From NCBI RefSeq assembly GCF_042649585.1, contig NZ_JBHRZM010000005.1, forward strand, positions 124,001 through 188,000: 64,000 bases of DNA. The letters are read 5' to 3'. Of this stretch, positions 43,427 to 52,461 are shown piece by piece. A program made the translations under genes and the position numbers. The stretch is from Helicobacter_F equorum (GTDB lineage: Bacteria; Campylobacterota; Campylobacteria; Campylobacterales; Helicobacteraceae). The notes under the pieces are model-generated. The model saw only the letters and a list, made by a program, of their open reading frames with translations, made no database searches and had not been told where the DNA came from. How positions within the stretch are numbered: position 1 is the first letter of the stretch; each line of letters starts with the position of its first letter.

Positions 43427-44002
43427 TTATTGTTTTTTGTAGGCTAAGTTTTCTTGCAAGATGAGTGCGTGTGGTTTGTAATGGCTTTGAAAAACATCAA
43501 GATATAGGGAAACCTTGAGTGTGTGTGAAACACGATCTTCGTGTATTTCAAGTGGCACACTTAATTCGATGACATAGGGCAAGGTATTGATTTTGTGCAT
43601 AAAGTCTTGAAGCTGTGCGTTATTATGCATATATCCTATAAGTTGATAACGCGTTTTAGAAATGTCATTTTCCATACTTTGAGATATTTGCTTGAGTGTG
43701 AGGCTGACAAAATATTCGCGCAAAAGCTCTAAGAGTTCAGAATCTTCTGGTGCTTGATTATAGAGTCTATCAAAGGATGTGTGATGAGTCTTGATAAATC
43801 CTAATGTTTGGGCACGAAGGGCATTAAAATCTACTTTTGTTTGTTTGTAAATAAGTTCTGTGTGCCTATTTTCAGCGAGTTGGGCTTTGTAATCATAGAT
43901 CTTTGGCATAATGTGTTTGGTAATGCCTATGAGAGCCAACACGACAAACAAAAGAAAAAATAATGTATTTTTGACAATAAAGTCTGTTTTGTATTCGTTC
44001 AT
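43427..44002 (-). CDS. PilO-like membrane-anchored pilus/secretion assembly protein
   Basis: The 191 residues have an N-terminal TM (about 11-29), a short coiled region and a globular periplasmic domain. The layout and position after a PilN-like gene suggest PilO/GspM-like function in the inner-membrane platform of a pilus, secretion or DNA-uptake machine. Sequence identity to PilO is not obvious to me. Its ATG shares one base with the stop of the preceding gene (TAATG), showing tight coupling. Confidence 0.5.
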   Translation of the reverse strand: MNEYKTDFIVKNTLFFLLFVVLALIGITKHIMPKIYDYKAQLAENRHTELIYKQTKVDFNALRAQTLGFIKTHHTSFDRLYNQAPEDSELLELLREYFVSLTLKQISQSMENDISKTRYQLIGYMHNNAQLQDFMHKINTLPYVIELSVPLEIHEDRVSHTLKVSLYLDVFQSHYKPHALILQENLAYKKQ

Positions 44003-44562
44003 TATTCTCCTTTTAGTTGTTTTGTTGTCGTGGTAGGGTATTTTTTGCTCACAGAGACAAAATTAAACCACCCATTGACAAGTGGAAAAAACTCGGCTTT
44101 GCTTTCATCAAAACTTGCTTTTAGGAGTGTTTCTAGCAAAAATGCATATACTTCTTTTGATGGTGTTATGCCACGAAGCTCTAGTGTGTGTGTGTCGATT
44201 TTTAGGGTATTGAGTGTAATTTGGGTTGGAATGATGTCCAAAAGGCGCTTAAAGCCACCTCTAAAGCGTTTATTATTAGATTGTATCTGGGGATCTATGC
44301 CCTCTATGATACTTACTACAAGATTTTTTTCAAACTCTAAGCGCTGTAAATAATCTTTGGTCGCTATGATATTTAGATTCAGTTTTTGTGTGCGTAGTTC
44401 AAAATCTTTTAGTTCCTCTTGTTTGCGCTGAATCCGCCAATCTAAAAGCATACTAAAAAGGAGGACACACACCACCATAAGCACAATGTATAAAATCCAT
44501 ATTTTCGTGAGGCGACGAAAAATCGATTTAGGCTTTGGCTGAATAAAGCTATAGCTAATCAT
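44002..44562 (-). CDS. PilN-like membrane-anchored assembly protein
   Basis: The 186 residues contain a basic cytoplasmic start (FIQPKPKSIFRRLTK), one TM (about 20-42), a coiled coil (about 43-85) and a small alpha/beta domain. This is the arrangement of PilN/GspL C-terminal parts. TAATG overlaps link it to both neighbours. The basic N-terminus would contact the PilM-like protein encoded just upstream. Family assignment rests on architecture and context. Confidence 0.52.
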   Translation of the reverse strand: MISYSFIQPKPKSIFRRLTKIWILYIVLMVVCVLLFSMLLDWRIQRKQEELKDFELRTQKLNLNIIATKDYLQRLEFEKNLVVSIIEGIDPQIQSNNKRFRGGFKRLLDIIPTQITLNTLKIDTHTLELRGITPSKEVYAFLLETLLKASFDESKAEFFPLVNGWFNFVSVSKKYPTTTTKQLKGE

Positions 44563-45584
44563 TAGGAATTCTCCCTTTGTATGAGTTCAAGGAGAATCTT
44601 ACCAAGATTAACGCGTTGAAGCTCTACATCTAGTAGTAATGCATTTTTGATATGAGCGAGGGCTTGTGGCGAGATGCCATAGGTATCAAAAATCACAATT
44701 TTTTCTAAAAAGTCACTTCGATAAATATCATTGCTATAAAATTCGTTGATGCAGTTTATGATTGTTTCACTGGCATTATGTGCGCGTGCTATATCCCTGA
44801 ACTCCTCAATGCGCGATTGCTCTTCGTGTTTTTGCTTTTGTATTTGGATTTCTTGGGGTAAAAATTCTTCTTGCAAGACTTCCTTGTCGATGTCTTCTAA
44901 TTCGCCTATTTCTTTTAACTCATCGATAGATGAACCAATCGCACCCTCAATACTTTTCATATCAAGCAAGGAGTGAATCTCGCTTATTTCCTCGTGGGTG
45001 TCATCGCCAATTTCTAGTGCATCACCTAGAGAGAAATACCCTCCAAACGAGACACCTTGTGTATCTGCCACCAACAAACTTACGCTACTGCGTGCTTGAA
45101 GAATATACATACAATTGCGTTTATGAAGATGTTTTTTGATAAGCATATCAAGCGCAACAAATGGCGAAAAGAGATAATCCAATCCCAAAGCCTTGAGGTA
45201 ACGCACACGATTTTCATCAATAGCGCGTTTTTGGATATAGCACATCCAATTATCAAAGGTAATAAATACATTATCATTTGGTTTGATACCAAATTGACTA
45301 ACTTTTGATTTTTGTGTCGTGCTCACAAGACCTTGATTGTAGGTTTTGGAAAAGGCACCCAAAAAACTAAATGGGTATTTGCGTTTATAGGTTTTGATAA
45401 GTTTTACTGCTTCTATGGGAAGTTCGTTGTTAATGCATTTAAAGTCTTTTTGAATCTCTTCTTTAATGCGACCATTTTTTTTTACTATGATACACACATT
45501 ACAGATTTTTCCATCAATATCTACACCAATGAGAGTCGTGCAAAAAAATGGTCGCAAGAGGCTAGAGAGATTTAATAAATGCAA
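44562..45584 (-). CDS. PilM-like cytoplasmic assembly protein
   Basis: The 340 residues resemble an actin-fold PilM/GspL-like protein. IGVDIDGKICNVCIIVKKNGRIK near the start (about 19-41) parallels the first phosphate-binding strand pair, followed by DNVFITFDNWMCYIQKRAI (about 104-122) and a Glu/Gln-rich linker (about 225-265) before a helical C-terminus. It is the first gene of a three-gene operon with one-base overlaps. Such platforms are used by type IV pili, type II secretion and Campylobacter transformation. Confidence 0.52.
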   Translation of the reverse strand: MHLLNLSSLLRPFFCTTLIGVDIDGKICNVCIIVKKNGRIKEEIQKDFKCINNELPIEAVKLIKTYKRKYPFSFLGAFSKTYNQGLVSTTQKSKVSQFGIKPNDNVFITFDNWMCYIQKRAIDENRVRYLKALGLDYLFSPFVALDMLIKKHLHKRNCMYILQARSSVSLLVADTQGVSFGGYFSLGDALEIGDDTHEEISEIHSLLDMKSIEGAIGSSIDELKEIGELEDIDKEVLQEEFLPQEIQIQKQKHEEQSRIEEFRDIARAHNASETIINCINEFYSNDIYRSDFLEKIVIFDTYGISPQALAHIKNALLLDVELQRVNLGKILLELIQRENS

Positions 45585-45632
45585 TCTAATTCCTTAAAGT
45601 CAAAGTTATTTCTATTGTATCCAAATTTTTTT

Positions 45633-46301
45633 TTAAACTTCTTTATGCATGGTATCCACGCTATCCATATATGCCAAAAGTTTCTCTTTTGCTTCTTGGA
45701 GTGGCATTTGGGGATCTACACTAAATCCTTCAATAGCATAAAAATCAATAGTGCCAAAGGGTTTTGGAATCTTAAATTTATCCCATGTTTTAAGTTCCCA
45801 GTATGCACTGCATTTTACACGCAAAGGGACGATAGGCACACCACTTTTTTGACTCATCGCTACCACACCATTAGCTATGGAATGATAAGGTCCCTTAGGA
45901 CCATCGGGTGCCATACCTATATCACAACCATTTTTAAGGAGATGTATAGATTCTATAAGCACTTTTAATCCGCCACGGGAGCTTGATCCACGCAAGATTT
46001 CAAACCCAAAATACCTGCAAAGCGTAACCATAAGTTCAGCATCAAAATGATGTGATGCCATAAGATAAAAGCCTTTTGATCGTTGTTTAAAGGCTTTTTG
46101 GTGCGTGTTTAGATAACGATACAAAAACGGCAACATTAAAAATTCGCCATGCCAAAAAGCACCGACAAAATTATTGTGTATCATTGCCTCATGAAAATGG
46201 AATCTGCGTCGTGATGTGAGATATAGCAACCAAAGTAGCACCCACACAATACGCGGCAAAAATAACAAAATGAGTTTGCGCTTGGTTTGTTTAGAAAGCA
46301 T
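45633..46301 (-). CDS. DUF374 lysophospholipid acyltransferase-like protein
   Basis: This membrane-associated acyltransferase of 222 residues has an N-terminal TM (about 9-29), AFWHGEFLMLPF (about 48-59, His of the family HxxxxD-like site), SHHFDAELM (about 83-91) and the highly conserved APDGPKGPYHS (about 131-141). Members are thought to act in lipid or lipid A acylation, but the substrate is unsettled. AGGAGG precedes the ATG. A run of nine T lies just downstream, before the PilM-like gene. Confidence 0.78.
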   Translation of the reverse strand: MLSKQTKRKLILLFLPRIVWVLLWLLYLTSRRRFHFHEAMIHNNFVGAFWHGEFLMLPFLYRYLNTHQKAFKQRSKGFYLMASHHFDAELMVTLCRYFGFEILRGSSSRGGLKVLIESIHLLKNGCDIGMAPDGPKGPYHSIANGVVAMSQKSGVPIVPLRVKCSAYWELKTWDKFKIPKPFGTIDFYAIEGFSVDPQMPLQEAKEKLLAYMDSVDTMHKEV

Positions 46302-46438
46302 ACAAACCCCTCCTATACGAAAAATCGTGGTATTCTAACGCATATTTCCTTACTTACTCTTTAGGCATTTGTTAATAAATGCTTTAGTGTATATTTGGCA
46401 TAATACACCATTTAGTGACAACTTGTAAGGAGCGCAGT

Positions 46439-47527
46439 ATGCAAGATATTTTGGAACAAGCATTAAGTGGTGAGAATCTTAATGAAAATGAGTTAGTAAA
46501 GCTTTATGATTTGGATATTTTTACATTGGGTAAGGCTGCAGATTCTATCCGCACTCAAAAATACCAAAAAAAGGCATTTTTTAATCTCAATCGTCACATA
46601 AACCCTAGTAATATTTGTGCTGATGTATGTAAGTTTTGTGCATTTTCGGCACATAGAAAAAATCCAAACCCTTATGAAATGCGCTTAGATGATATTCTTG
46701 CACAAGCAACTGCTTCTTATAATAATGGTGCAAAAGAAGTGCATATTGTCTCTAGCCACAATCCAAACTATACATATGAGTGGTATATGAATGTCTTTAG
46801 GGAAGTAAAAAAAGCATTGCCACAGATTCATATCAAGGCATTGACTGCCGCAGAGGTAGATTTTTTGGATAGAAAGTTTGGCAAGGGATATAAGCAGGTG
46901 CTAGTAGATATGCTAGAGGCTGGGGTAGATTCTATGCCCGGTGGTGGTGCAGAGATTTTTGATGAAGGGGTGCGCGCTTATATTTGCAAAGGAAAAGTAA
47001 ACTCTACGCGTTGGCTTGAGATTCATAGACATTGGCATTCTTTGGGCAAGATGAGTAATGCGACTATGTTGTTTGGGCATATAGAATCTAAAGTCCATAG
47101 AATAAATCATATGCTTCGTTTGCGAGAGGCACAAAGTCCGCAAGACAAGATAGATTCTAAACAAGGGGGATTTAATGCGTTTATTCCTTTGTTGTATCAA
47201 AGACACAATAATTATCTTGATGTTAAAGAGTTTCCAAGCGGACAAGAGATTTTAAAAACTATTTCTATAGCGCGTATTTTGCTCTCTAATATTCCACACA
47301 TTAAAGCATATTGGGCTACTTTAGGGATTAATCTTGCGGTGGTGGCACAAGAATTTGGCGCAGATGATTTAGATGGCACGATTGAGGTAGAAAGCATACA
47401 ATCTGCCGGTGGAGCCAAAAGCAAAAATGGTTTTGATAGAGATGAATTAATTTTTCAGATTAAAAATGCCGGATTTATACCTGTAGAGAGAGATTCTCTA
47501 TATAATGAGATACGAGTTTATGCTTAA
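46439..47527 (+). CDS. mqnE: aminofutalosine synthase
   Basis: This radical-SAM enzyme adds the chorismate-derived dehydration product to the adenosine radical in the futalosine pathway. The 362 residues contain the cluster motif CADVCKFCAF (about 60-69), SSHNPNYTYEWY, GGGAEIFDEGVRAYICKGK and GFNAFIPLLYQRHNN. ATG 46439 is preceded by AAGGAG. With mqnC in the same window, the organism makes menaquinone by this route. The two genes are 22 kb apart. Confidence 0.94.
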   Translation: MQDILEQALSGENLNENELVKLYDLDIFTLGKAADSIRTQKYQKKAFFNLNRHINPSNICADVCKFCAFSAHRKNPNPYEMRLDDILAQATASYNNGAKEVHIVSSHNPNYTYEWYMNVFREVKKALPQIHIKALTAAEVDFLDRKFGKGYKQVLVDMLEAGVDSMPGGGAEIFDEGVRAYICKGKVNSTRWLEIHRHWHSLGKMSNATMLFGHIESKVHRINHMLRLREAQSPQDKIDSKQGGFNAFIPLLYQRHNNYLDVKEFPSGQEILKTISIARILLSNIPHIKAYWATLGINLAVVAQEFGADDLDGTIEVESIQSAGGAKSKNGFDRDELIFQIKNAGFIPVERDSLYNEIRVYA

Positions 47528-47577
47528 AATAATGCCTAAAAGTCGATGTTAGAGATGAAAGAATATGGAGGCGATGT

Positions 47578-48477
47578 ATGAAACAAAAAACCATTCAAAA
47601 TAAAGTAGAGCTTGTAGGGATAGGACTACATAAGGGTGTGCCTGTAACAATGAGCTTGGAGCCTTTGGCAGAAAATAGTGGCATTGTATTTTATCGCCAA
47701 GATTTGGGAGTGAGCATCGAGCTAAAACCTCAAAATGTGATCGATACAACTATGGCAACCGTGCTTGGTCAAGATAATGCCAAGGTTTCGACAATCGAGC
47801 ACCTGCTTTCTGCTATCTATGCGTACGGGATTGATAACCTTAAAATTTCATTAGACAATGAAGAAGTGCCAATTATGGATGGTAGCGCGATAGGGTATTG
47901 TATGTTGATTCAAGAGGCTGGGATTGTTGCACAAAATGCACCCAAAAAAGCATTAGGCATAAAAAAACCTATAGAAGTAAAAGATGGTGATAAGTTTGTG
48001 CGTTTGGAGCCAAGCGAAAAAACAATTTTTGATTTTTCTATCCAATTTCCGCACCAAGCGATTAAAAATCAATCCTATAAATTTACCTTTAGCACCAAAG
48101 CATATATTGAGGAAATTGCGCGTGCGAGGACATTTGGCTTTTTAAATGAAGTAAATTACCTCCGATCCATAGGTTTAGCAAAGGGTGGGGATTTAAGTAA
48201 TTGTATCGTGCTTGATGATAACGGCGTGATGAATAAAGAGGGGTTACGCTACAAAGATGAGTTTGTGCGACATAAGATTTTAGATGCTATCGGCGATATG
48301 GCATTGATTGGAATGCCTTTGCTTGGTACATATGTAGCCTTTGCTGGAAGCCATAAACTAAACCACCTTTTGACAGAAAAGATTTTGAGTGATGAGAGTG
48401 CGTATGAGGTGATTTCACTTGAGGATGTGGCAGAAGATGAAGCTATGGATTATATTCTCACCCCGCAAAATGCATAA
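47578..48477 (+). CDS. lpxC: UDP-3-O-acyl-N-acetylglucosamine deacetylase
   Basis: This zinc enzyme performs the committed step of lipid A synthesis. The 299 residues contain TIQNKVELVGIGLHKG, the zinc-binding STIEHLLSAIYAYG (His about 78), IMDGSA (catalytic Glu/Asp region) and HKILDAIGDMALIG with zinc His about 235 and Asp about 239. GGAGGCG precedes the ATG. A terminator follows the gene. Confidence 0.96.
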   Translation: MKQKTIQNKVELVGIGLHKGVPVTMSLEPLAENSGIVFYRQDLGVSIELKPQNVIDTTMATVLGQDNAKVSTIEHLLSAIYAYGIDNLKISLDNEEVPIMDGSAIGYCMLIQEAGIVAQNAPKKALGIKKPIEVKDGDKFVRLEPSEKTIFDFSIQFPHQAIKNQSYKFTFSTKAYIEEIARARTFGFLNEVNYLRSIGLAKGGDLSNCIVLDDNGVMNKEGLRYKDEFVRHKILDAIGDMALIGMPLLGTYVAFAGSHKLNHLLTEKILSDESAYEVISLEDVAEDEAMDYILTPQNA

Positions 48478-48482
48478 TTAGG

Positions 48483-48538
48483 GCATATGGATTAGATTCC
48501 CATATGCAGAGATAAGAATCTCTTTGGTATATTTTTTT
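48483..48538 (+). terminator. terminator hairpins after lpxC
   Basis: Two stems in series: GCATATGG/CCATATGC, then AGAGAT/ATCTCT with a 4-base loop, followed after a few bases by seven T. The second stem includes an AGAATCT word. Confidence 0.6.
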
Positions 48539-48647
48539 ACAAGTCGTAATATTATAATCTTTGCAATATCTTAGAATCTTGCTTGAGACTCCCATAGGGG
48601 TGTTTGCGTGGGGTAGTCGCTATTTTTTAGGCTTATGAGATACTGCA

Positions 48648-49069
48648 TTAGCCCACACTAATAACACTAAAAAATGCCAATCCATAAAGCTCTACACAAA
48701 GTCCATAGGCATAGAAACATAAAACTAAGAGGGGTAAAAATAGCCAAATATAGACTGCGCTAGTAAAATTCCCTGCAAGTTTTTAGCACCGATAGCAAAT
48801 AAGTCTTACGCCTAACACTACAGCATTAGCACTTGCATAATAATACACATATTTTATGCTGTTATATGCCGAAGCAAGACCAAATCCATTTTGAAATACC
48901 ATATCAAGCTTACTAGCAACACTATGAGTGTGCCAAAGCCAATGCCTGTGATTGTATTACCTTTGTGTATTTTATGTGTAAGAGAATCTACCACTACACT
49001 AAGCCAAAAGACAAAAAACAACCCCAATATTATTGTTGTTAAAGTAGAAAAGCGACTTATTAATATCAC
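48648..49069 (-). pseudogene. decayed membrane-protein gene
   Basis: In the roughly 690-bp gap between lpxC and gltX, the minus strand shows consecutive hydrophobic stretches in changing frames: TLTTIILGLFFVFWLSVVV and IGFGTLIVLLVSLIWYF, a stop, then YNSIKYVYYYASANAVVLG, a stop, and AVYIWLFLPLLVLCFYAYG. This looks like a multi-TM protein broken by at least two stops or frameshifts. I do not recognise the family. The rest of the gap appears empty. Confidence 0.42.
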
Positions 49070-49170
49070 ATGGTTATATACCTAAAATATGCACTAAGAA
49101 CAATAAATCTAAGAGGATAGGTCTTAAGCGACACAAAAGATATTCTTAAAAACTTTCATCTGTAATTTAG

Positions 49171-50496
49171 TTATTGTTTTAAACGCATAATATCTTGCAA
49201 GAAGTATTGTAAAAATGGATATAACTCATGTAACTCCAAGCCATGTGATGTGCCAGTGAGTAAGATTCTAAGAGACTTAAAGAAATTTTTGCCTTTTAAG
49301 CCTGTGCGAGTCATAAGCTCGGTTTTGAGGGATTCATACTCACGCAAGACTAGAGAATGTTCTTGTATAAGTGTTTGGAACTCTTTATAGAGAATCTGAC
49401 AAGATTCACTAAAATCTTGATCCTCATAGAGCGCAAAAATATCTTTTGGGGCAAAGATAGCATCGATTTTTTCTCGAATCTCATTGAGTGTGCTTGCTTC
49501 TTGCAAATAGAGTTTTGCTAAGCCACCTACACTAGCATCTGTCGTGTTAAGTAGTAGAGCCAACTCACTTTCATTAAGCATTTTAAGATGTTCGCGATTG
49601 ATAAAACGCAATTTTTTTATATCAAATTTTACGGGCGATTTTGCGATGTTTTTGATGTCAAACCACTCTAACGCATCTTGTAGCCTAAAGATTTCTGTTG
49701 GTGTTTTATTACCCATGGCAATGAGATAATTTATAATCGCTTGAGGCAAAAAACCTTGTTCTAGTAGCCAATTAACGCTTGATGCGTTATCGCGCTTACT
49801 CATCTTAGAACCACTTTCTCCAAGAATAATAGGCAAATGCGCATACCCAATGTCTTTGGTGTAATCTAGGTATTTTCGCACCAGAATCTGTCTAGGCGTG
49901 TTACTTACATGATCTTCACCACGCACAATAAAGCTAATATCATAGAGCATATCATCAACCGCACATGCAAAGTTATATGTGGGAATTCCATCTTCTTTGA
50001 GGATTACAAAACTATCAATCTCGTTAAGTCCAAAACTAATCTCACCTTTAATTTCATCGAGAAATTCTATTGTTTCTTGCGCTCCTTTTAGTCGTACCAC
50101 AGGTTTTGGATTAGAATCTTTATGCAAAATTGCCCAAGATTCATCATAACGAAATGGTTTTTTGTGCTCTTTGGCTTCTTGGCGTTTTTGATCTAAAAAT
50201 TCTTTGGTGCAATAGCAATAAAATGCATAATCCTTGGAGATAAGATATTCAGCGATTTTTTGATGATAGCTGAAGTTATGACTTTGATACACAAGCTTAT
50301 CCCACAAAAGCCCAAAAAGATTAAGAATACTTAAAATTTCTTTGTCTTTGCCTTCAATATTTCGCGCAAGATCTGTGTCTTCTATGCGGATCAAAAAGGG
50401 TTGGTTAGTTTGCTTGGCGATGATATAGTTAAAAATAGCGGCACGGAGATTGCCAATATGCATATCACCCGTTGGTGAGGGAGCAAAGCGTAGCAT
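49171..50496 (-). CDS. gltX2: glutamyl-tRNA synthetase, GltX2 type (tRNA-Gln-directed)
   Basis: This class I synthetase has 441 residues, with the HIGH motif in APSPTGDMHIGNLRAA (about 5-20) and KMSKRDNASSV (about 232-242). H. pylori has two GluRS. The shorter one, which starts MLRFAPSPTGDMHIGNLRAA, charges tRNA-Gln with Glu for later amidation by GatCAB. This protein has the same start and length, so GltX2 is the better match. The co-chaperone gene lies 5 bp upstream. Confidence 0.88.
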   Translation of the reverse strand: MLRFAPSPTGDMHIGNLRAAIFNYIIAKQTNQPFLIRIEDTDLARNIEGKDKEILSILNLFGLLWDKLVYQSHNFSYHQKIAEYLISKDYAFYCYCTKEFLDQKRQEAKEHKKPFRYDESWAILHKDSNPKPVVRLKGAQETIEFLDEIKGEISFGLNEIDSFVILKEDGIPTYNFACAVDDMLYDISFIVRGEDHVSNTPRQILVRKYLDYTKDIGYAHLPIILGESGSKMSKRDNASSVNWLLEQGFLPQAIINYLIAMGNKTPTEIFRLQDALEWFDIKNIAKSPVKFDIKKLRFINREHLKMLNESELALLLNTTDASVGGLAKLYLQEASTLNEIREKIDAIFAPKDIFALYEDQDFSESCQILYKEFQTLIQEHSLVLREYESLKTELMTRTGLKGKNFFKSLRILLTGTSHGLELHELYPFLQYFLQDIMRLKQ

Positions 50497-50501
50497 AGAA
50501 T

Positions 50502-50996
50502 CTAGCCTTTTAGCATGGTAGCAAGTTTGGTGCTATCTATAGATTCAAAATGCGTATTTGAAGGTGTAAGGAGAGCCTCGCTAAGTTCTAAAAGCAAGTC
50601 ATTAGATTCAGCGTGTTTGTCTTCTATAAAGCCTTTCATTGCACTAAAATCTTGCGACAAAGCTAAGGGATTTTCAAAACAAATATCTTTTATGTTTCCA
50701 TTGACTTTGGCACTTAGAGGTGTATCAAAAAGTGGAGTGCCCATAAATTTCGTATTTTGAATAATTTCTTCTATGCGCACACATGCATTATTTTGTAAGG
50801 TTTGTAATGCTTTTGTACTAATGCAATCTTCTAGCTCACAAGATTCTATTTCTTTGAGAATCTTTGTGAGGCTTATGTTTGTGATTTGTAATGCACCAAT
50901 AAATTCATTAAGACCTTTAGAATCTTCACCGAAGCGCTTGTGTGGATTATTTGTAGTAGTATGAAGATGTGATTGCAATGTGGATAATGCTAGCAT
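50502..50996 (-). CDS. FliS export co-chaperone-like / flagellin-like protein
   Basis: The 164-residue protein is probably equivalent to H. pylori HP1076, which binds the flagellin chaperone FliS and has a fold resembling flagellin. Here ACVRIEEIIQNTKFMGTPLFD (about 92-112) resembles the flagellin pattern with NT-F-G--L. The neighbour csd4 (divergent) is HP1075 in H. pylori, which supports the call. ATG 50996 was chosen for AAAGGA upstream; 51053 and 51041 are other in-frame starts. It is probably co-transcribed with gltX2. Confidence 0.6.
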   Translation of the reverse strand: MLALSTLQSHLHTTTNNPHKRFGEDSKGLNEFIGALQITNISLTKILKEIESCELEDCISTKALQTLQNNACVRIEEIIQNTKFMGTPLFDTPLSAKVNGNIKDICFENPLALSQDFSAMKGFIEDKHAESNDLLLELSEALLTPSNTHFESIDSTKLATMLKG

Positions 50997-51074
50997 AATT
51001 AAGAATCCTTTGTGTGAAACTTCATAGCCCAAGTCAAGCATATTGTATTCCATAATTTCGCATTGCGTTTATGT

Positions 51075-51080
51075 TATAAT
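51075..51080 (+). promoter_or_regulatory. -10 box for csd4
   Basis: TATAAT 28 bp before the chosen csd4 ATG. Confidence 0.45.
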
Positions 51081-51108
51081 GTCACCTTTTTTAATCAAAG
51101 GAATGTGT

Positions 51109-52461
51109 ATGCAGTTAAAAATATGGCGTATTAGTATATTGATGGCGATGGGTTTTGGTGTGATGTGGGGAGCAAAAACTGCACCTATTGACTTCAAAGT
51201 CTATGATATGCCAACTAAGGATTCAAATGGTCCTAGTGTGCTTATTATGTCTGGTATACAAGGTGATGAACCTGGCGCCTATAATGCGACAAACCTTTTA
51301 CTTCAATACTATACGATTAAAAAGGGTAATATCCGGGTAATACCTGTGCTTAGCCCACATTCTATGTATTATAATAGCCGAGGTGTGTATGGCGATTTAA
51401 ATCGTAAATTTGCCACACTTAGCACTAAAGATCCTGAATATAACACGATTCAAAAAATCAAAGAACAGATTTTGCGACCTGATGTACAGGCAATTTTTCA
51501 CATGCATGATGGTAGCGGGTTTTATCGTGAGACATATATCAATGATATGCTTAATCCCAAGCGTTGGGGGAATTGCTCGATTATCGATCAAGATTCTATT
51601 GAAGTTACCCCATATGGTAATCTTAAAGAGATTATTTCACAGGTAGTAGCACATACAAATACCGGAATCTTAAAGCCTTTGCACACGTATCACATTCACA
51701 ATACCTATACCGCCACAAAAGATAAAGAAATGCAAAAAAGCCTTACATTTTTTGCTATCACACACAATAAACCAGCTTTTGCGCATGAGGCATCCAAAAC
51801 CTTGCCATTACGAGAAAAGGTATATTATCATTTGTTAGGCATTGAGGGCTTTTTGCACGCAGTTGGGATTGAATTTGAGCGTAACTTTACACTAGATCCA
51901 CAGACAACTGCTAAACTCATTGACGATCCAAATATTACCTTTAGTATAGATTCACTGATTACATTACCGCTTTTACATCTTAAGTCACCGCTAAATTATT
52001 TCCCTATGCCACAAAGTGCTAAAACACAACTCCAAGATCTGCCCATAGATTCTCAAAGCTATATTGTAGGGCTTATGCACAGAGAGGATTCTACTATTGG
52101 TATCAAATATGGTATGCGCACAATGGGCGTGATTAAGCCCTTGTATTTAGAATTTGATCATACATTGCCAAGTGTATATATGCGTATCGATGGGGAGGAA
52201 GCCAAGGAAGTCAAAATGGGCACAATCATTCAAGTCAAGCAGTCATTTTGGATAGAATCTAAAGAAGGCTATCGTGCCAATGTGATAGGATTTGTCAAGC
52301 CCGGAGATAAGAGTCCTAAGCCTCAAGAGTTTGATACACTTATACAGAAAAATAGTATGTTTAAGAGATTTGCTGTTGATAGTGCAAATCGTATGTATCG
52401 CGTGGAATTTTATAAAGACGAGGCATTTGCGGGTATGATTTTGATAGATTTTGTGCCATAA
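51109..52461 (+). CDS. csd4: peptidoglycan D,L-carboxypeptidase Csd4 (Pgp1)
   Basis: This periplasmic zinc carboxypeptidase trims muropeptide tripeptides to dipeptides and so sets helical cell shape in Helicobacter and Campylobacter. The 450 residues have a signal peptide (about 1-22). The unusual M14 zinc site is visible as Gln and Glu in MSGIQGDEPG (about 46-49) and His in FHMHDGSGFY (about 127), as reported for Csd4. ATG 51109 lies 6 bp after AAAGGA. It overlaps the next gene by one base (TAATG). Presence suggests a curved or helical cell. Confidence 0.92.
   Translation: MQLKIWRISILMAMGFGVMWGAKTAPIDFKVYDMPTKDSNGPSVLIMSGIQGDEPGAYNATNLLLQYYTIKKGNIRVIPVLSPHSMYYNSRGVYGDLNRKFATLSTKDPEYNTIQKIKEQILRPDVQAIFHMHDGSGFYRETYINDMLNPKRWGNCSIIDQDSIEVTPYGNLKEIISQVVAHTNTGILKPLHTYHIHNTYTATKDKEMQKSLTFFAITHNKPAFAHEASKTLPLREKVYYHLLGIEGFLHAVGIEFERNFTLDPQTTAKLIDDPNITFSIDSLITLPLLHLKSPLNYFPMPQSAKTQLQDLPIDSQSYIVGLMHREDSTIGIKYGMRTMGVIKPLYLEFDHTLPSVYMRIDGEEAKEVKMGTIIQVKQSFWIESKEGYRANVIGFVKPGDKSPKPQEFDTLIQKNSMFKRFAVDSANRMYRVEFYKDEAFAGMILIDFVP

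Noticed and set aside
45625..45633. A nine-T run considered as another phase-variation tract
   Set aside because: It falls at a gene end in non-coding sequence and is more likely part of a transcription end signal.
45579..45968. A 129-codon frame opposite the DUF374 gene
   Set aside because: Antisense to a gene with the conserved APDGPKGP motif and a strong ribosome site.
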